From Proales similis (lineage: Eukaryota > Rotifera > Eurotatoria > Ploima > Proalidae), in the NCBI GenBank assembly GCA_019059635.1, contig JAGVRJ010000004.1:1426001-1490000 (forward strand): 64,000 nt of DNA. The letters run 5' to 3'. Below are positions 1 through 10,147 of this stretch, piece after piece. A program made the position numbers and the translations under genes. Positions within the stretch are counted from its first letter, which is position 1, and each line of letters starts with the position of its first letter. The notes beneath the pieces were generated by a model. That model had not been told where the DNA came from. It ran no database searches and saw nothing but the letters and a program-made list of their open reading frames with translations.

Positions 1-2310
1 CCCCTCGCACTCATTTTCATTGCTCAATGCTGAGCTTGGCCGCGCGCGCTTCAGAATCATCATCACCTCTTCTCATATACTGAACGAGTCTTTTAAAATT
101 TTTTTCTCTCTCTGTCGTTCGCTTCCTCTGGGAATGCGATTGAATAATATTATTCCTCTTGTTTGAGACAAAAAAAAAATTCAACTCAAATATGTTTCAC
201 TCGGTCGCCTTACTTGTGCGCTCATAATTTGCTCGGAAATTGACTTGAATGCTGCTGCTCGAAGCGCTCGCAGTCAAACGATCTCGGCATTTGCCTCAAT
301 CGGTGGTTTCTCTGATACATGAAAGCCCTAATTACATGTGCGCAAATAGCAGTGGGCACACATAAAGCGAGCTGCATGAGAAAAATGAAAAAAAAAAGAA
401 ATAAACTCTTAGAAGAGAGAGAGAGAGAATTTGAAAAAAAAGGAAAAGAAAAACACACATATGGCATGGAAAGCAAAGAGAAGGAGCGAACAGGCCATGG
501 AAAACAATGAGCGCACGCCCACACACAATTCTGGTGGCCAACCGACTCAAATCAAACTCAGAGCTATTAAATCGGGCGCACATTTGGAGTCGAGTATGTC
601 GCCTGTCATCGACCTAGTAAAAAATGATTTCCCATCTGAGATAGACGAGTTTCCTTGTCTCTGTCCTTTCTTAGATCCGTGAATGAGGCCTGATGAGGAT
701 AAATTTGGTGTGCGTGCTAGTCGACCGACCGTGAGAAAAACTGAAGGGTAATGCTTCATGATTAATTCCACTTCTTCACTCTGCCGCATACAACTCGTAT
801 AATTGAATGGCATGCCGCTTGCTGATAAGATCGTGTGCAATTGCGTCAAAATAAAGGGAAAGCCGCTCATAATGCTGAGGCCGTTGGCCTTGCTCGCAAA
901 TACTAACTAACCGCTCTCGGGCATAGTTTTTGGTTTCATTGAGAAGGCTCGGTGGCCTTGGCATACCAAGCAAATTTACCATCAATAAACACGAGCAGCG
1001 GTGACGGTGAGAAAGAAAGAGCGGGGCGTGCCGGCCTATCGCCATATGCGCCGATCGGCTTAGAACAATAAACTCAAAGAATAGAGCAGAGCGTGTAACT
1101 CAAAACTTGACGAACTTGGCTCAGTATGTGCGTCGACAAAACTAAATCGAGTAGGCAGACAGGCGGCCGCTCTACACCAAAGATAATATTAACCGCTCAT
1201 CTCGCTCGAGCATCGCCCCCACACTCGGCGCTCATTTTTAAGCCATTTTCAATGGGCGGCTCATTTTTTAGGCGGAGGAGGCGAACGTTTTTGCTCTCGT
1301 TCTCGATTTAGAAGTGAGCTTGGTTGCCAACTGCAGCTGCTTGCGTATCGATTGCTATCAAGAAAAAAAAATTAGAGAAAAAAAATTCACTGCATACCAA
1401 GCTTTGTCGCCAGTTTGAATAATTTCGGAAGCAAATCTCAAATACTATATAGTTAGCAATAAATAAAACAAATACACAAGAATGCGCACATAGTATACAC
1501 AAGACGAAACACATCAAGTGATTGAGGCAAGCACAGACCAGAGAGAAAGTGAGAAGGATAAGGAGCGAAGGAGCAGAGTAGATGGATAGAGGAGACGGGG
1601 AGAGAATTCACGTAGGATTTTAGTAGAAGGGCCGGGCCAAATGTGAGTAGATTATGCGTTAAACATCGACGGCTGCCAATCTAGATCCGGCCAGATATGA
1701 AACATCCTTTGGCCCGCTGCAATAATTATTTTGCAAGTTACATAAGGCTACAACGCATTATGCGCTTAAGACACAATAAATGGAGAAGGCAACAGTAATG
1801 CCTGGCCGTAATCCGCGCTCGTATTTGACGATTTCGCACTCTCTAATCGATAAGCTCTTGAAATATAAATTAAATGCCGATTCGATTGAATTCGAGTCTG
1901 AGTGCCGTCATGTCTCGCTCTCTGTCTTTTGACTTTTATTCCGTCCTCCTCTCTGTCTGGCTCCATTCCAATCTTGGCCATTTTGATTAAAAGGTGCAAA
2001 TAAAATTGGCAGTTAATAATAGAATCAATCTTCGACCTTCACATAGGAACGCGACACAAAAAGGATCAAACGACTGTGAGCTGACGTTGCATCTCACGCT
2101 TTAGTTTTTTTTTTCTCTCTTGCGCTTTGATCATTTATTGATGAAAGAAGGCGTTGGAAACCATGAAACGAGCAAGTCAGAGAGCATAAGGCAAAAATAA
2201 TCGATAGATAAAATTAATCGATTTATTCCGAATAGACTGATTGAATTGAATGGTTTCACAATGATTGTATTTACACCGCCAGTGTGCTGATTGATACACA
2301 GCTAGAATTT
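1..2310. other. Left-edge noncoding stretch
   Basis: No gene could be supported on either strand. Open frames here are short, overlap one another and match no family I recognise. The sequence is AT-rich with homopolymer A/T runs and a short GA run near 413-428. It lies downstream of the septin gene and may include that gene's 3' flank near 2200-2310. Confidence 0.6.
413..428. repeat. (GA)n microsatellite
   Basis: An uninterrupted GA dinucleotide run. It is one of many purine or pyrimidine runs in the noncoding parts of the window. Confidence 0.8.
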
Positions 2311-3988
2311 CTAGAGTTTTAGCGTGCGCTCGTTGAAGTTCACTCGTTGAGTATTTCGAGTAAGAGCTGCTGTTGATGTTGATGATGATGTATCGTTTAC
2401 AGGCTTGGCGCCCGCTGTTGCTCTTTGAGGAGCGGCAAATGTGGATAGGAACGCTTGCTCGGGAGATTTGGCTGCCTCGTTCATGCTAAGTTTCATCTGC
2501 GCGATCAATGAATGCATTTTCTGAAGCTAAAAATAAACGAGTTGAAAAAGCCAACGAGTCTAAATTCAACTTGATCGCGTCTCACCTCCGCTTCTTTCTG
2601 CTTCAATAGCTTTGCTGCTTCCTGTTCGGATTGTGGGCGTTCTCCTCCTTCCTGTTTATTCCCGCATTGCTGCCTAAGCTCTCGATGCTTTTCGCTCGTT
2701 CTAAAGGATTCGAATTAGACCAAGCGAACCAGTGCACTTCCTTTTTATTTTTTCTCGACTTACTCTGCATGGCCGTGCTGAAGCCTTTGCATATGTTCGG
2801 TTCGAAAATTCTCGTAGTGAATGTCGTGCGTTAGATCTTTCAGATCTTGCATGTGACTGCTGCAAAGGAATGTCTTGAGCTTGGTGAAATCACAAGCGTC
2901 CGAGTCTATGTCCACGATGCCCCAGGGGTAGACACGAGCTCGAACGCGTTTACCGCCCGACTCAATAACCGAACTGCTGCCGATTATGCCGAACGGCACA
3001 GCCGCTCTGATTTCCTCGTCGACGCGTTTAAACTCTTCATCGTCGTCCGAGTCGCACAGAGGAAACTCGTAGATCTTCACATTGTACTTTTCAATGTCAT
3101 TCAAAACCTAAAGCGTTTCAATCAGCATCGGCACACTTGCTGATCAAGGCGCAATCGCGTTACATTTATTTTCAGCTGAGTCAGTTCGTGTCTCGTCAAA
3201 CTGTCGGCTTTGGCTATGACTGGCACGATGTTCACTTTGGCCTCTAGACTCTTCATTGTTTTCACGTCGATCGGACGAAGCCTAGTCACCCAAGTGAATC
3301 GTCAAATAGACTCCCAAAATCGACTTGAGAGTGGCGAGGAACATTACCCTCGCACATATGGCGGAATGAAGTACAAACAGCAGTGAATCCTAGTGTCCTG
3401 GATTTTGCGACGGTCGAGACCGTAGCTCGACTCGTGCGAATAAAAGTTCAAGAATTGATCGTCAATGTAGTCGGCGATCGGCTTCCAACTGGCCAACTCA
3501 TCAATTTTCCACGCCTGGTCTGGTAAGCTTGCAAAATTGAATTACCATTGCTGTGCGTCAATTGCGTCGCCAAAGCCAGGCGTGTCGACCAAATTTAGCT
3601 TGAGTTTGACTCCGCGCTCTTCCAGTTCGGCTGTTTTTGTCGAGATGCTCGTGGTCTTTTGCATACGATCTTGGCAATCACGTAAAAAAATGAACTTTGG
3701 GCATTCGGGCGATTGCGTTTCACAATACCTTCAACTTCCGGAATGATGCGATCACTGTACAAGTTGGTCATGAACAAGCTGTTGACCAACGTGCTCTTTC
3801 CCAAACCCGAGTCTCCTAAATGTTGAAAATTTAAATAGAAAAGCGTTTCGCCAGCTCTCGCTAAGCGGTCGTCTTTTGGTTTACATACCGACTACCAACA
3901 GGGTGAACTCAAAGCCCTTCTTGAGGCTCTTGCGCTGCACTTGCTCCGGAAGCTTGGAGAAGCCGACTTGTTCCTTCGAAAGAAGCAT
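2311..3988 (-). CDS. Septin, SEPT2-group GTPase
   Basis: Septins are filament-forming GTPases acting at the cell cortex, cytokinetic furrow and ciliary base. Eight exons join in frame: 3988-3889, 3815-3729, 3669-3546, 3488-3348, 3281-3164, 3107-2764, 2700-2586 and 2526-2311, giving 414 residues. The product has a polybasic segment ([15 protein letters not shown]), the P-loop GDSGLGKST, the G3 motif DTPGFGD, the G4 motif AKAD, and the septin unique element around YPWGIVDID and [19 protein letters not shown] charged, coiled-coil-prone tail ([14 protein letters not shown]) follows, then a Ser/Thr-rich end. Length and order match the family. The start is the first ATG of the exon encoding LLSKEQVGF. 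That ATG lies in a possible 3' splice context, so an upstream first exon is possible (see 4841-4948). The human SEPT2/5-like group is an inference from recalled sequence. Confidence 0.93.
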
Positions 3989-6964
3989 TTTAGATAAGAT
4001 TAGAATTTGCGTGCGGAGTGAGTGGACGCTAGCTTCAGCTCAATGCTCGCCTAGCTTGGGGATCATCTAGAAAGACGTACAACTCTGGTCCGACGCTTCC
4101 TCGTGCTCGTTCGTCTCAGACCTGCGCTCATTTCGTCTCGATTTAGTGGAAAATTGTTTGCGATTCTTTTCTTCTTCAAGTCTTCTTAATACTAAACTTC
4201 TACGAATAACACAACGATTGAGGCGTGAGAGAACACACATTTACACACACACAGATTTAAGAAATAAATTAGAAATGAAGTGACCATATCGAGTCGCAAT
4301 CTAGCGCCGCTCGGCCGATTAGGCAAAGAGCAATTAGCCAACTGGCCACGAGTTCATAAATACAAGCGTTGTAAAGTCCTTTATCTATTTTATGAACGTC
4401 AGTTGCTTAATCGGAGAGAAAGAGAGAGAGGGAGGGCCGACTCTATTGCACCTCAGAGATAGTCGCTCAAGAAGCGAAAGATAGAAAAAAAAGAGAAATG
4501 GAGAGACGGAGAAAGGAACGAGAGCCTGTGACTAATCACACCGAGACAATTGGTTGAGGTTAAGAGTCGCGTTAATCTCGTGCCCCGATTTAAGCCATTC
4601 GAACTAACCGCTGCATGCGTGCGTGTGTGTGTGTGTGGTGCAAATTCCCATGAAATCAGAACTGCCCGCCTCCTCATCTGGGTCAGCGTTTGTAGTGTTC
4701 TATTGTTTAACGGCAAATTGCTGCACAAAGCTCGGCGGCTTTTTCTCAAGCTGATCTCAATCTTGCATCAATGCGAAGAGGAGAGCAGGATCGGGCGAGG
4801 AGGTGGAGTATGTTGCTTGAAAGTATCAATGTGCACTTACAACTTGAACTAGTTTGTACGTTGCGTTTGAAGGCTCGCTCGCGTTCGTGATCAAGTCCAT
4901 TATAGAGCCGTTTGAACGCTCATCGACCTGCTGCTTTGTGTTTTCCATCTGTGAATTTCTACCATTCGACGTTGCGCGCGCAATCTCTCGAGCCCCAAGT
5001 AGACCGGTCCGGTAAGCTTCTGGTTCTTTAATAAGAATTCTGAATTGAAAGTGAGACATAGAAAAACAACGAGCGGGACAACAATGAAAAAGAGCACTGA
5101 ATAGAGAGGTCGCAATCAAAAATATAAAAAGAAGCAAACCGGCACACAATAGCCGAATCTAAAAAAATATAATAAGACGGCCAAAACAGGTTCTAAAAAA
5201 AATTCGACTGAAGAATATTGAACAAGCGGTTATGAAGGAGCGACGGCTCAATGAAAGAAGCGGCCATTTGACTTTTCTATTCTCCCCTCTCTCTCTCCCT
5301 CCTGCTTGTCCATTCTTTTTCGCTTCTCGTCGTATATTAGTGAATAAAACAAATATAATTACGAATAACGAGCCGCGCGCACTTATTCATGAGGAGCTTA
5401 TCAAAAATCAAAAGTAAACACACTGTTCCGCCAAATGGTTTTTAGTTTCTCGCCTATTCAAACGCATGCATGCTACGTAGTGCCCAATAGCTCCAAGTTG
5501 GCGGTTATCTCTTTGCATGAATACTTAGACCAAGCCGGTTGCGTCAGTGAGTTGCGATCGACTAGTCGGTCAGGGATGCGCCAACTCACTCGGCTAGCTT
5601 TTAAATTTACAAGCTGAGGCCACTTGATGAGGAAATCTGAATCTAATCCGAGCACAATCAGAGTTGATCGCTCTTTTTTTTCTATTTAGAATCTAATTAA
5701 AAGAATAATAAACTAGAAACGACTAGAACGAACGGTCGATTGCCGTCGGCCTGACTCGATCATTTAGCGGTCTAATCGCTCACTTCCACTTTTCGGCTTC
5801 AACGATTGAAGTCTTCAGCATTCGAGCCCGATTCAAGCGAAATGAAATTATTATCTCATCTTCAAAGAATATTGCAAAGCGCCTGCATTGCTGCATTTGA
5901 ATGAAGGCTTAACCGTCATTGGGCAGTTTAAACCGGCTCGAAAATAAATATAAATAATAAATACATATAAATCATGATCGGGCAGGGGCGATGGTAGACG
6001 ACGATTAACATTGTAAAGATGGCTTAAACACGGCCTAATTTCTCGGACAAAAACTAATAGATCGCCAACGTGAGTGCGCGCCATGTGGCATGGCCAGCAA
6101 CAACTGCTCAAAAGCCACCGTCCTAGTCATATCGTCGTCAACTTGACCGAAATGAATTGAACAAATTTCTTCTAATGCGAACGGCAAACATAGGCCTCTC
6201 TGACAGACAAGATGACTGAATAAAAGCGAAACGACCCATCCAAGTGATAAATAACGCTCATCTGGCAGTTGAAAGCGGCCGCCCTTCTTTACAACTAGGC
6301 GGCAGCCAGCCTCGCTTATTCGCTACAAATCGGGCCCGATTCTTGGCCGCCCGCGAGCCCATTCACTATTCTCGTAGTAATTAGAAATAAAGAGAAAACG
6401 TCCAACGCCTATTTGGCACACTTATGAACCTCTAGTATGACGTGCTCTCGAGTGCTTCAAAGACCTTCGTTCAACAATATTATTCAATCTGTTCAATTGT
6501 GTGTTTTTTCGTTCTATCGTGCCTTTAACTCTGCCAGGCTTGTTTACGTTCTTTTCGGTTCCTAACTTGACGCTCGCCTCCTCAATCATTCTGTCTATGG
6601 TTGTTTTCGCCTCATTTCTACCTATGAACGATTCGCCGCTTCATTGCAATTCAAATGACCGATTGCAGTCGGCAAGCATGATCGCAGTCGAAAGCAATTT
6701 ACATAAATATCAAGTGGGGACTCTAATAGTGATTGTTGGACCCTATTTAGCCACTTAATTATTTACCTTGGATTGCGGTGCTCTGTCGACTCAAAGGGAA
6801 GCCATGTGACACTTCTCATTCAACCACCCGAAACCAACTTGATCCAAAACTGGCCTTCATTAAACCTTGAGAGTAACCCTCTATCAGAAATAGACTTCAG
6901 AAATAGACTCGAATATACTTTTATGACATCACACTCCTTTTTGAGTAATAAAACGATTCACAAC
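3989..6964. other. Noncoding stretch between septin and PARS2
   Basis: Apart from the candidate exon at 4841-4948 I see no supported gene. The stretch includes the septin promoter region near 3990-4300 and an alternating GT run near 4622-4638. Plus-strand open frames at 6501-6758 and 6773-6976 have no recognisable similarity, and the latter runs into the PARS2 3' end. Confidence 0.5.
4841..4948 (-). CDS. Possible alternative 5' coding exon of the septin
   Basis: A 36-codon open segment starts with ATG (Met-Glu-Asn-Thr-Lys-Gln-Gln) and ends exactly at a consensus donor, GTAAGT, on the minus strand. It is in phase 0. The septin exon downstream offers an AG after TTTCGAAG that would continue in frame as Glu-Gln-Val-Gly-Phe. 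Septins commonly have alternative N-termini, so this may be one, spliced over about 870 bp. It could equally be the first exon of an unrecognised transcript or a chance ORF. Nothing in the peptide is diagnostic. Confidence 0.3.
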
Positions 6965-6974
6965 TTTATTTATT
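6965..6974 (-). terminator. Poly-A signals of PARS2
   Basis: Two overlapping AATAAA hexamers on the minus strand lie about 65-75 bp past the PARS2 stop codon. Confidence 0.7.
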
Positions 6975-7038
6975 GAGGACGCGAAACAAAATACAAACTA
7001 GAGCCACAAGTTGGAGAGGAGGAGAGACTCTTCTTGGG

Positions 7039-8517
7039 CTAGTCGGACTCTCGCCATTCGTCGAAGAACTTGGACAACTTGTTTTGTCTACGAACGTAAA
7101 GATAGTCGTTGATTAGCTGTCGAATGTAATGAGCAGTCTCTCTACTGTGACAGTGGAGTTCGTCAGTTTTAAGCGCGTCCTGAAGATGACTTGAGTTGAG
7201 CATAATCTCAATCTTCTCCTCCTTGATCGTTTTGCCCAACACGATCAAGAAGGGAACGCCGACAAGCTTAGCGTCGATGATTCGGCTTCCGATAGTCATC
7301 CAACTGCGGTCGTCCACGAGCACCTCATTTCCAAACGCTTTCTCAAGCATCTCGGCCAAATAGATGCTCATGCCGACACTCTTCTCAAAGTCGGCACTGC
7401 CCTCTTTGGCCGGTATGATGCAGAATTTGAACGGTGCCACCTCGAGCGGCCAGTTTGGGTATTTGCCTTCTAGATTGTGCTCTTCGACGCAAGCCTGCAT
7501 AAGTCGCGAAACGCCGATTCCAAAACAGCCCATCAGCATGTCTTCATTGGTGTCGGTTTTCAAATTAAAGTCTTTTGAGTATCGATTTCCCAGCGCGAAC
7601 AAATGGCCGATTTCGATCGATTGCTTTGACTTTACTTTTTTCTCTGTGGCCGGGTAGCGACCGCAGCCGAGTTGATCGCACAGTTGCGTTTGCCCGATCC
7701 TGGAATCATCTGACTCGAAAAAGTCCGAGTTGAGAGCATTGCCACATTGCGGACACTCGAATATGCGGTCCTCGCCCACTTTAGAAACGACATGATACTC
7801 ATGCGATCGGCTCCCGCCCATGGCACCACTGGTGGCCACGACCTTGCGGTACTGAAGCTCGAGCCGGTCGAACAGAGTCTCGTACGCTTTGCTCACTTGC
7901 TCGTAGGTCTCGTCCAGCGACTCCTGGTTGTAGTGAAATGAGTACATGTCCTTCATGAGAAACTCGCGTCCTCTCAGCAGCGCGTGCTTCGGCCTCGGCT
8001 CGTCTCGGAACTTGCGGCTTATCTGATAGAGCTTCAAGGCGAACTTGTCGCCCAGGCACTCGCTGGATAAGCTCTTTGAATAGTTGGACACCATGCTGGT
8101 CACAATCTCTTCGTGGGTTGGACACAGCACCAGATCTTTGCCGTTGCGATCCTTGAGGCGGAACAGCTCGCTGCCCATAATCGAGTCTCGTCCAGTCTGG
8201 CTCCAAATCCTCTGATTGCACAAAGACGGAAACTCAATCTCCTGACCGCCAATTTTGTCCATCTCTTCTCTGATCATTTTGCCCAGTTTGTTGAGCACAC
8301 GAGTGCCAAGCGGCAGTGCAGTAATCAGGCCGGGCCCGCTCTCATGAGACACGAACCCGTTCTGCTCGAGTATGTCGGCGCTCACACATTTGCTTCCTTT
8401 TGAGCTCTCATCCGTCTTCTGCTTGATGCCGCCGCTGCTGCTCGGAATGAACAACTTGCTTCGATTGGTGCACACCGTTCGTTTTAAAATCAATTCAACT
8501 GTTGAGCACCGATACAT
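7039..8517 (-). CDS. PARS2: Prolyl-tRNA synthetase, mitochondrial type
   Basis: This class II aminoacyl-tRNA synthetase charges mitochondrial tRNA-Pro. It is a single uninterrupted ORF of 492 residues. Class II motif 1 lies around GLITALPLGTRVLNKLGK. Motif 2 is seen in LYQISRKFRDEPRPKHALLRGREFLMKD and motif 3 in GCFGIGVSRLMQACVEE. A C-terminal anticodon-binding domain follows (from about FKFCIIPAKEG, with VLVDDRSWMTIGSRIIDAKLVGVPF). A CPxC motif lies in the central region. The N-terminus (MYRCSTVELILKRTVCTNRSK) is rich in basic, hydroxylated and hydrophobic residues with little acid, as in a mitochondrial presequence. The ATG is preceded seven bases upstream by a CAG that ends a pyrimidine-containing tract, which looks like a 3' splice site. 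It lacks introns, unlike most neighbours, and lies 140 bp downstream of RSL24D1 on the same strand. Confidence 0.93.
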   Translation of the reverse strand: MYRCSTVELILKRTVCTNRSKLFIPSSSGGIKQKTDESSKGSKCVSADILEQNGFVSHESGPGLITALPLGTRVLNKLGKMIREEMDKIGGQEIEFPSLCNQRIWSQTGRDSIMGSELFRLKDRNGKDLVLCPTHEEIVTSMVSNYSKSLSSECLGDKFALKLYQISRKFRDEPRPKHALLRGREFLMKDMYSFHYNQESLDETYEQVSKAYETLFDRLELQYRKVVATSGAMGGSRSHEYHVVSKVGEDRIFECPQCGNALNSDFFESDDSRIGQTQLCDQLGCGRYPATEKKVKSKQSIEIGHLFALGNRYSKDFNLKTDTNEDMLMGCFGIGVSRLMQACVEEHNLEGKYPNWPLEVAPFKFCIIPAKEGSADFEKSVGMSIYLAEMLEKAFGNEVLVDDRSWMTIGSRIIDAKLVGVPFLIVLGKTIKEEKIEIMLNSSHLQDALKTDELHCHSRETAHYIRQLINDYLYVRRQNKLSKFFDEWRESD

Positions 8518-8630
8518 TTCTGCTCTGTGTTAGATGATCAGTTAAATCGGCTGCAATGAGCCCCATGCTTTCAACAACATGGAATTCTATGTCGAACACA
8601 GTGAACTCGCAACTCGGGAATGTATTTGCA

Positions 8631-8642
8631 TTTATTTTTATT
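8631..8642 (-). terminator. Poly-A signals of RSL24D1
   Basis: Two adjacent AATAAA hexamers on the minus strand lie within 30 bp of the RSL24D1 stop and about 115 bp upstream of the PARS2 start codon. Confidence 0.7.
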
Positions 8643-8657
8643 AATTGATGATGAATT

Positions 8658-9457
8658 TCAGTTTTCCTCAGCGACCAGCTGACTGAGAGGCTGAGTCGAG
8701 CTTTCGCTCTCCTCCATGACCACTTCGACCTTTTCTCGTCTCTTTGTCTTCCTCTTGCTTCTATTCACCTCGATCAGTTTTTCCTTGCTCAGCTTGAGCT
8801 CTTCCAAACGCTTGCTGGCCACATCATGCAAATGCTCCAGATGAGGGTTGCTCGCTTAATTTCACCCAATTGAGACCAGAATCTGGCCAAAGCTGTGGTA
8901 AAGTTTCAACTCACCGTGCGGCGCCTTGATCAGATGCATAAAGTCCCTGACCTCTTTGAGGTCAGCTTCGTCACGATTCTGAGTGCCCACTTTGAGGCGA
9001 TTGAGAATGAACTGATTTTGTCGTCGCTGCTTGATCTCTTCGATGCGCTCCATCGCCTTGACTGTGTTGGTTTGAATTTATTAGCGCTTTTGCGTTCACC
9101 AGGCCAATAACAAATTCTTACGAGTTGTTTGCCACAATTCTCTATTGTACTTGACCGGCTCGTGTCTTCGCTGTTCAAACTCGAACACGGCGTCTTCGGC
9201 CAACTCTTTGCCGGCCGATTTTCTGTAGGCTTTGGTCCATCGGCATTTGCGTGGATTACGCTTCTTCTTGAACGCTCTGTGGCACTTTGATCGGCAGAAT
9301 TTAAATATCTAGCGAAACACAGAGAAACAAAAACGTTCAGTGCGATATTTGACCAAATTGCCAAAGTCGTAATTACTCTGCAGTCGTTGCGAACAAACGT
9401 CACTCCGTGACCTGGGTAGATGGTCGACGAGCAGAAGTAGCACTTTTCTAGACGCAT
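8658..9457 (-). CDS. RSL24D1: Ribosome biogenesis protein RSL24D1 (RLP24 family)
   Basis: The family is a placeholder for ribosomal protein L24 in pre-60S particles, exchanged in the cytoplasm. Four exons, 9457-9377, 9308-9122, 9061-8915 and 8854-8658, encode 203 residues. The N-terminus carries the L24e zinc-binding module ([15 protein letters not shown], then FVRNDCR joining FKFCRSKCH). It continues with [23 protein letters not shown] and the RLP24-specific extension [19 protein letters not shown]. The C-terminus is longer than in vertebrates and acidic, with a basic cluster ([11 protein letters not shown]). Introns are 68, 60 and 60 bp. It is transcribed towards PARS2 and away from the TPR gene at 10148; the divergent interval is about 690 bp. 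Confidence 0.95.
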
Positions 9458-10147
9458 TGCGCTTCAGTGTTTGTGGTGTCGAGTGCTTGATCGAATATGT
9501 GCAGTCTGGAGCCAGGCGAGAGCATGCTCATACGGGCCAACTAGAAGCATGTCTTTCAAAAGCAACAAGCTGAAATCCAACTTAACAATAGACACAGTCT
9601 GGCTTTGTATCCAGCTCTGCTCTCTGAGCGATATGGTCAAGAGCACATCGATGACCATAGTCGACTTTAAAACAAAACATCTCGACCAAATGCTTTGATT
9701 TAAAAAATCTCTCTGGGCCAGAATGAGCGCGAGGCTCGATTAAGTCGATCAGTCTTCTCAAATGAGAGGCTGCCTAACACGAATGGCAAGGCTTTGTCAA
9801 ACTTTGAATCAAACTTTGAATCAATCAATTCATTTCGGACTCAGTCGATTAAGCGATTTTACTCCCAAAGAGAACAAATGTATTTTGTGCTCATAATTTA
9901 ATCGGATTAAAACAAACCAGAAAGCATAAGAGACGAGCGAGAGCGATAATGATGATATAAAGACTTAAACAGAATTGAAAGAGTGGAAGCGAAATGCGCA
10001 ACTTGATGCATGTTGCCAAGTGATGGTGGGACGTTTTATTTCTTTTTTTTTTTTTTAATTTTCTATCCAAACAGTGTGCGTTCAAGTGACTTTCCGATTG
10101 CTTGCGTTCGAAGCAAATGACATAATTTGGCGTCAAATGTGGCGAAC
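9458..10147. promoter_or_regulatory. Divergent intergenic region RSL24D1 / STAND-TPR gene
   Basis: Noncoding by inspection. It should hold the promoters of two divergently transcribed genes. A long T-rich tract (about 10037-10062) followed by ctatccaaacag ends at an AG at 10073-10074, which looks like a 3' splice acceptor in the 5' leader of the plus-strand gene. No TATA box is obvious. Confidence 0.45.

Noticed and set aside
2795-2806. tRNA B-box-like GGTTCGA
   Set aside because: No matching acceptor stem or A box; it lies inside the septin coding exon. Similar isolated matches elsewhere, such as 49341, also fail.
10127-10147. Seven-codon upstream extension of the STAND-TPR ORF
   Set aside because: It begins at TTG; the first ATG is at 10148, and upstream of the TTG the frame closes at a TGA.
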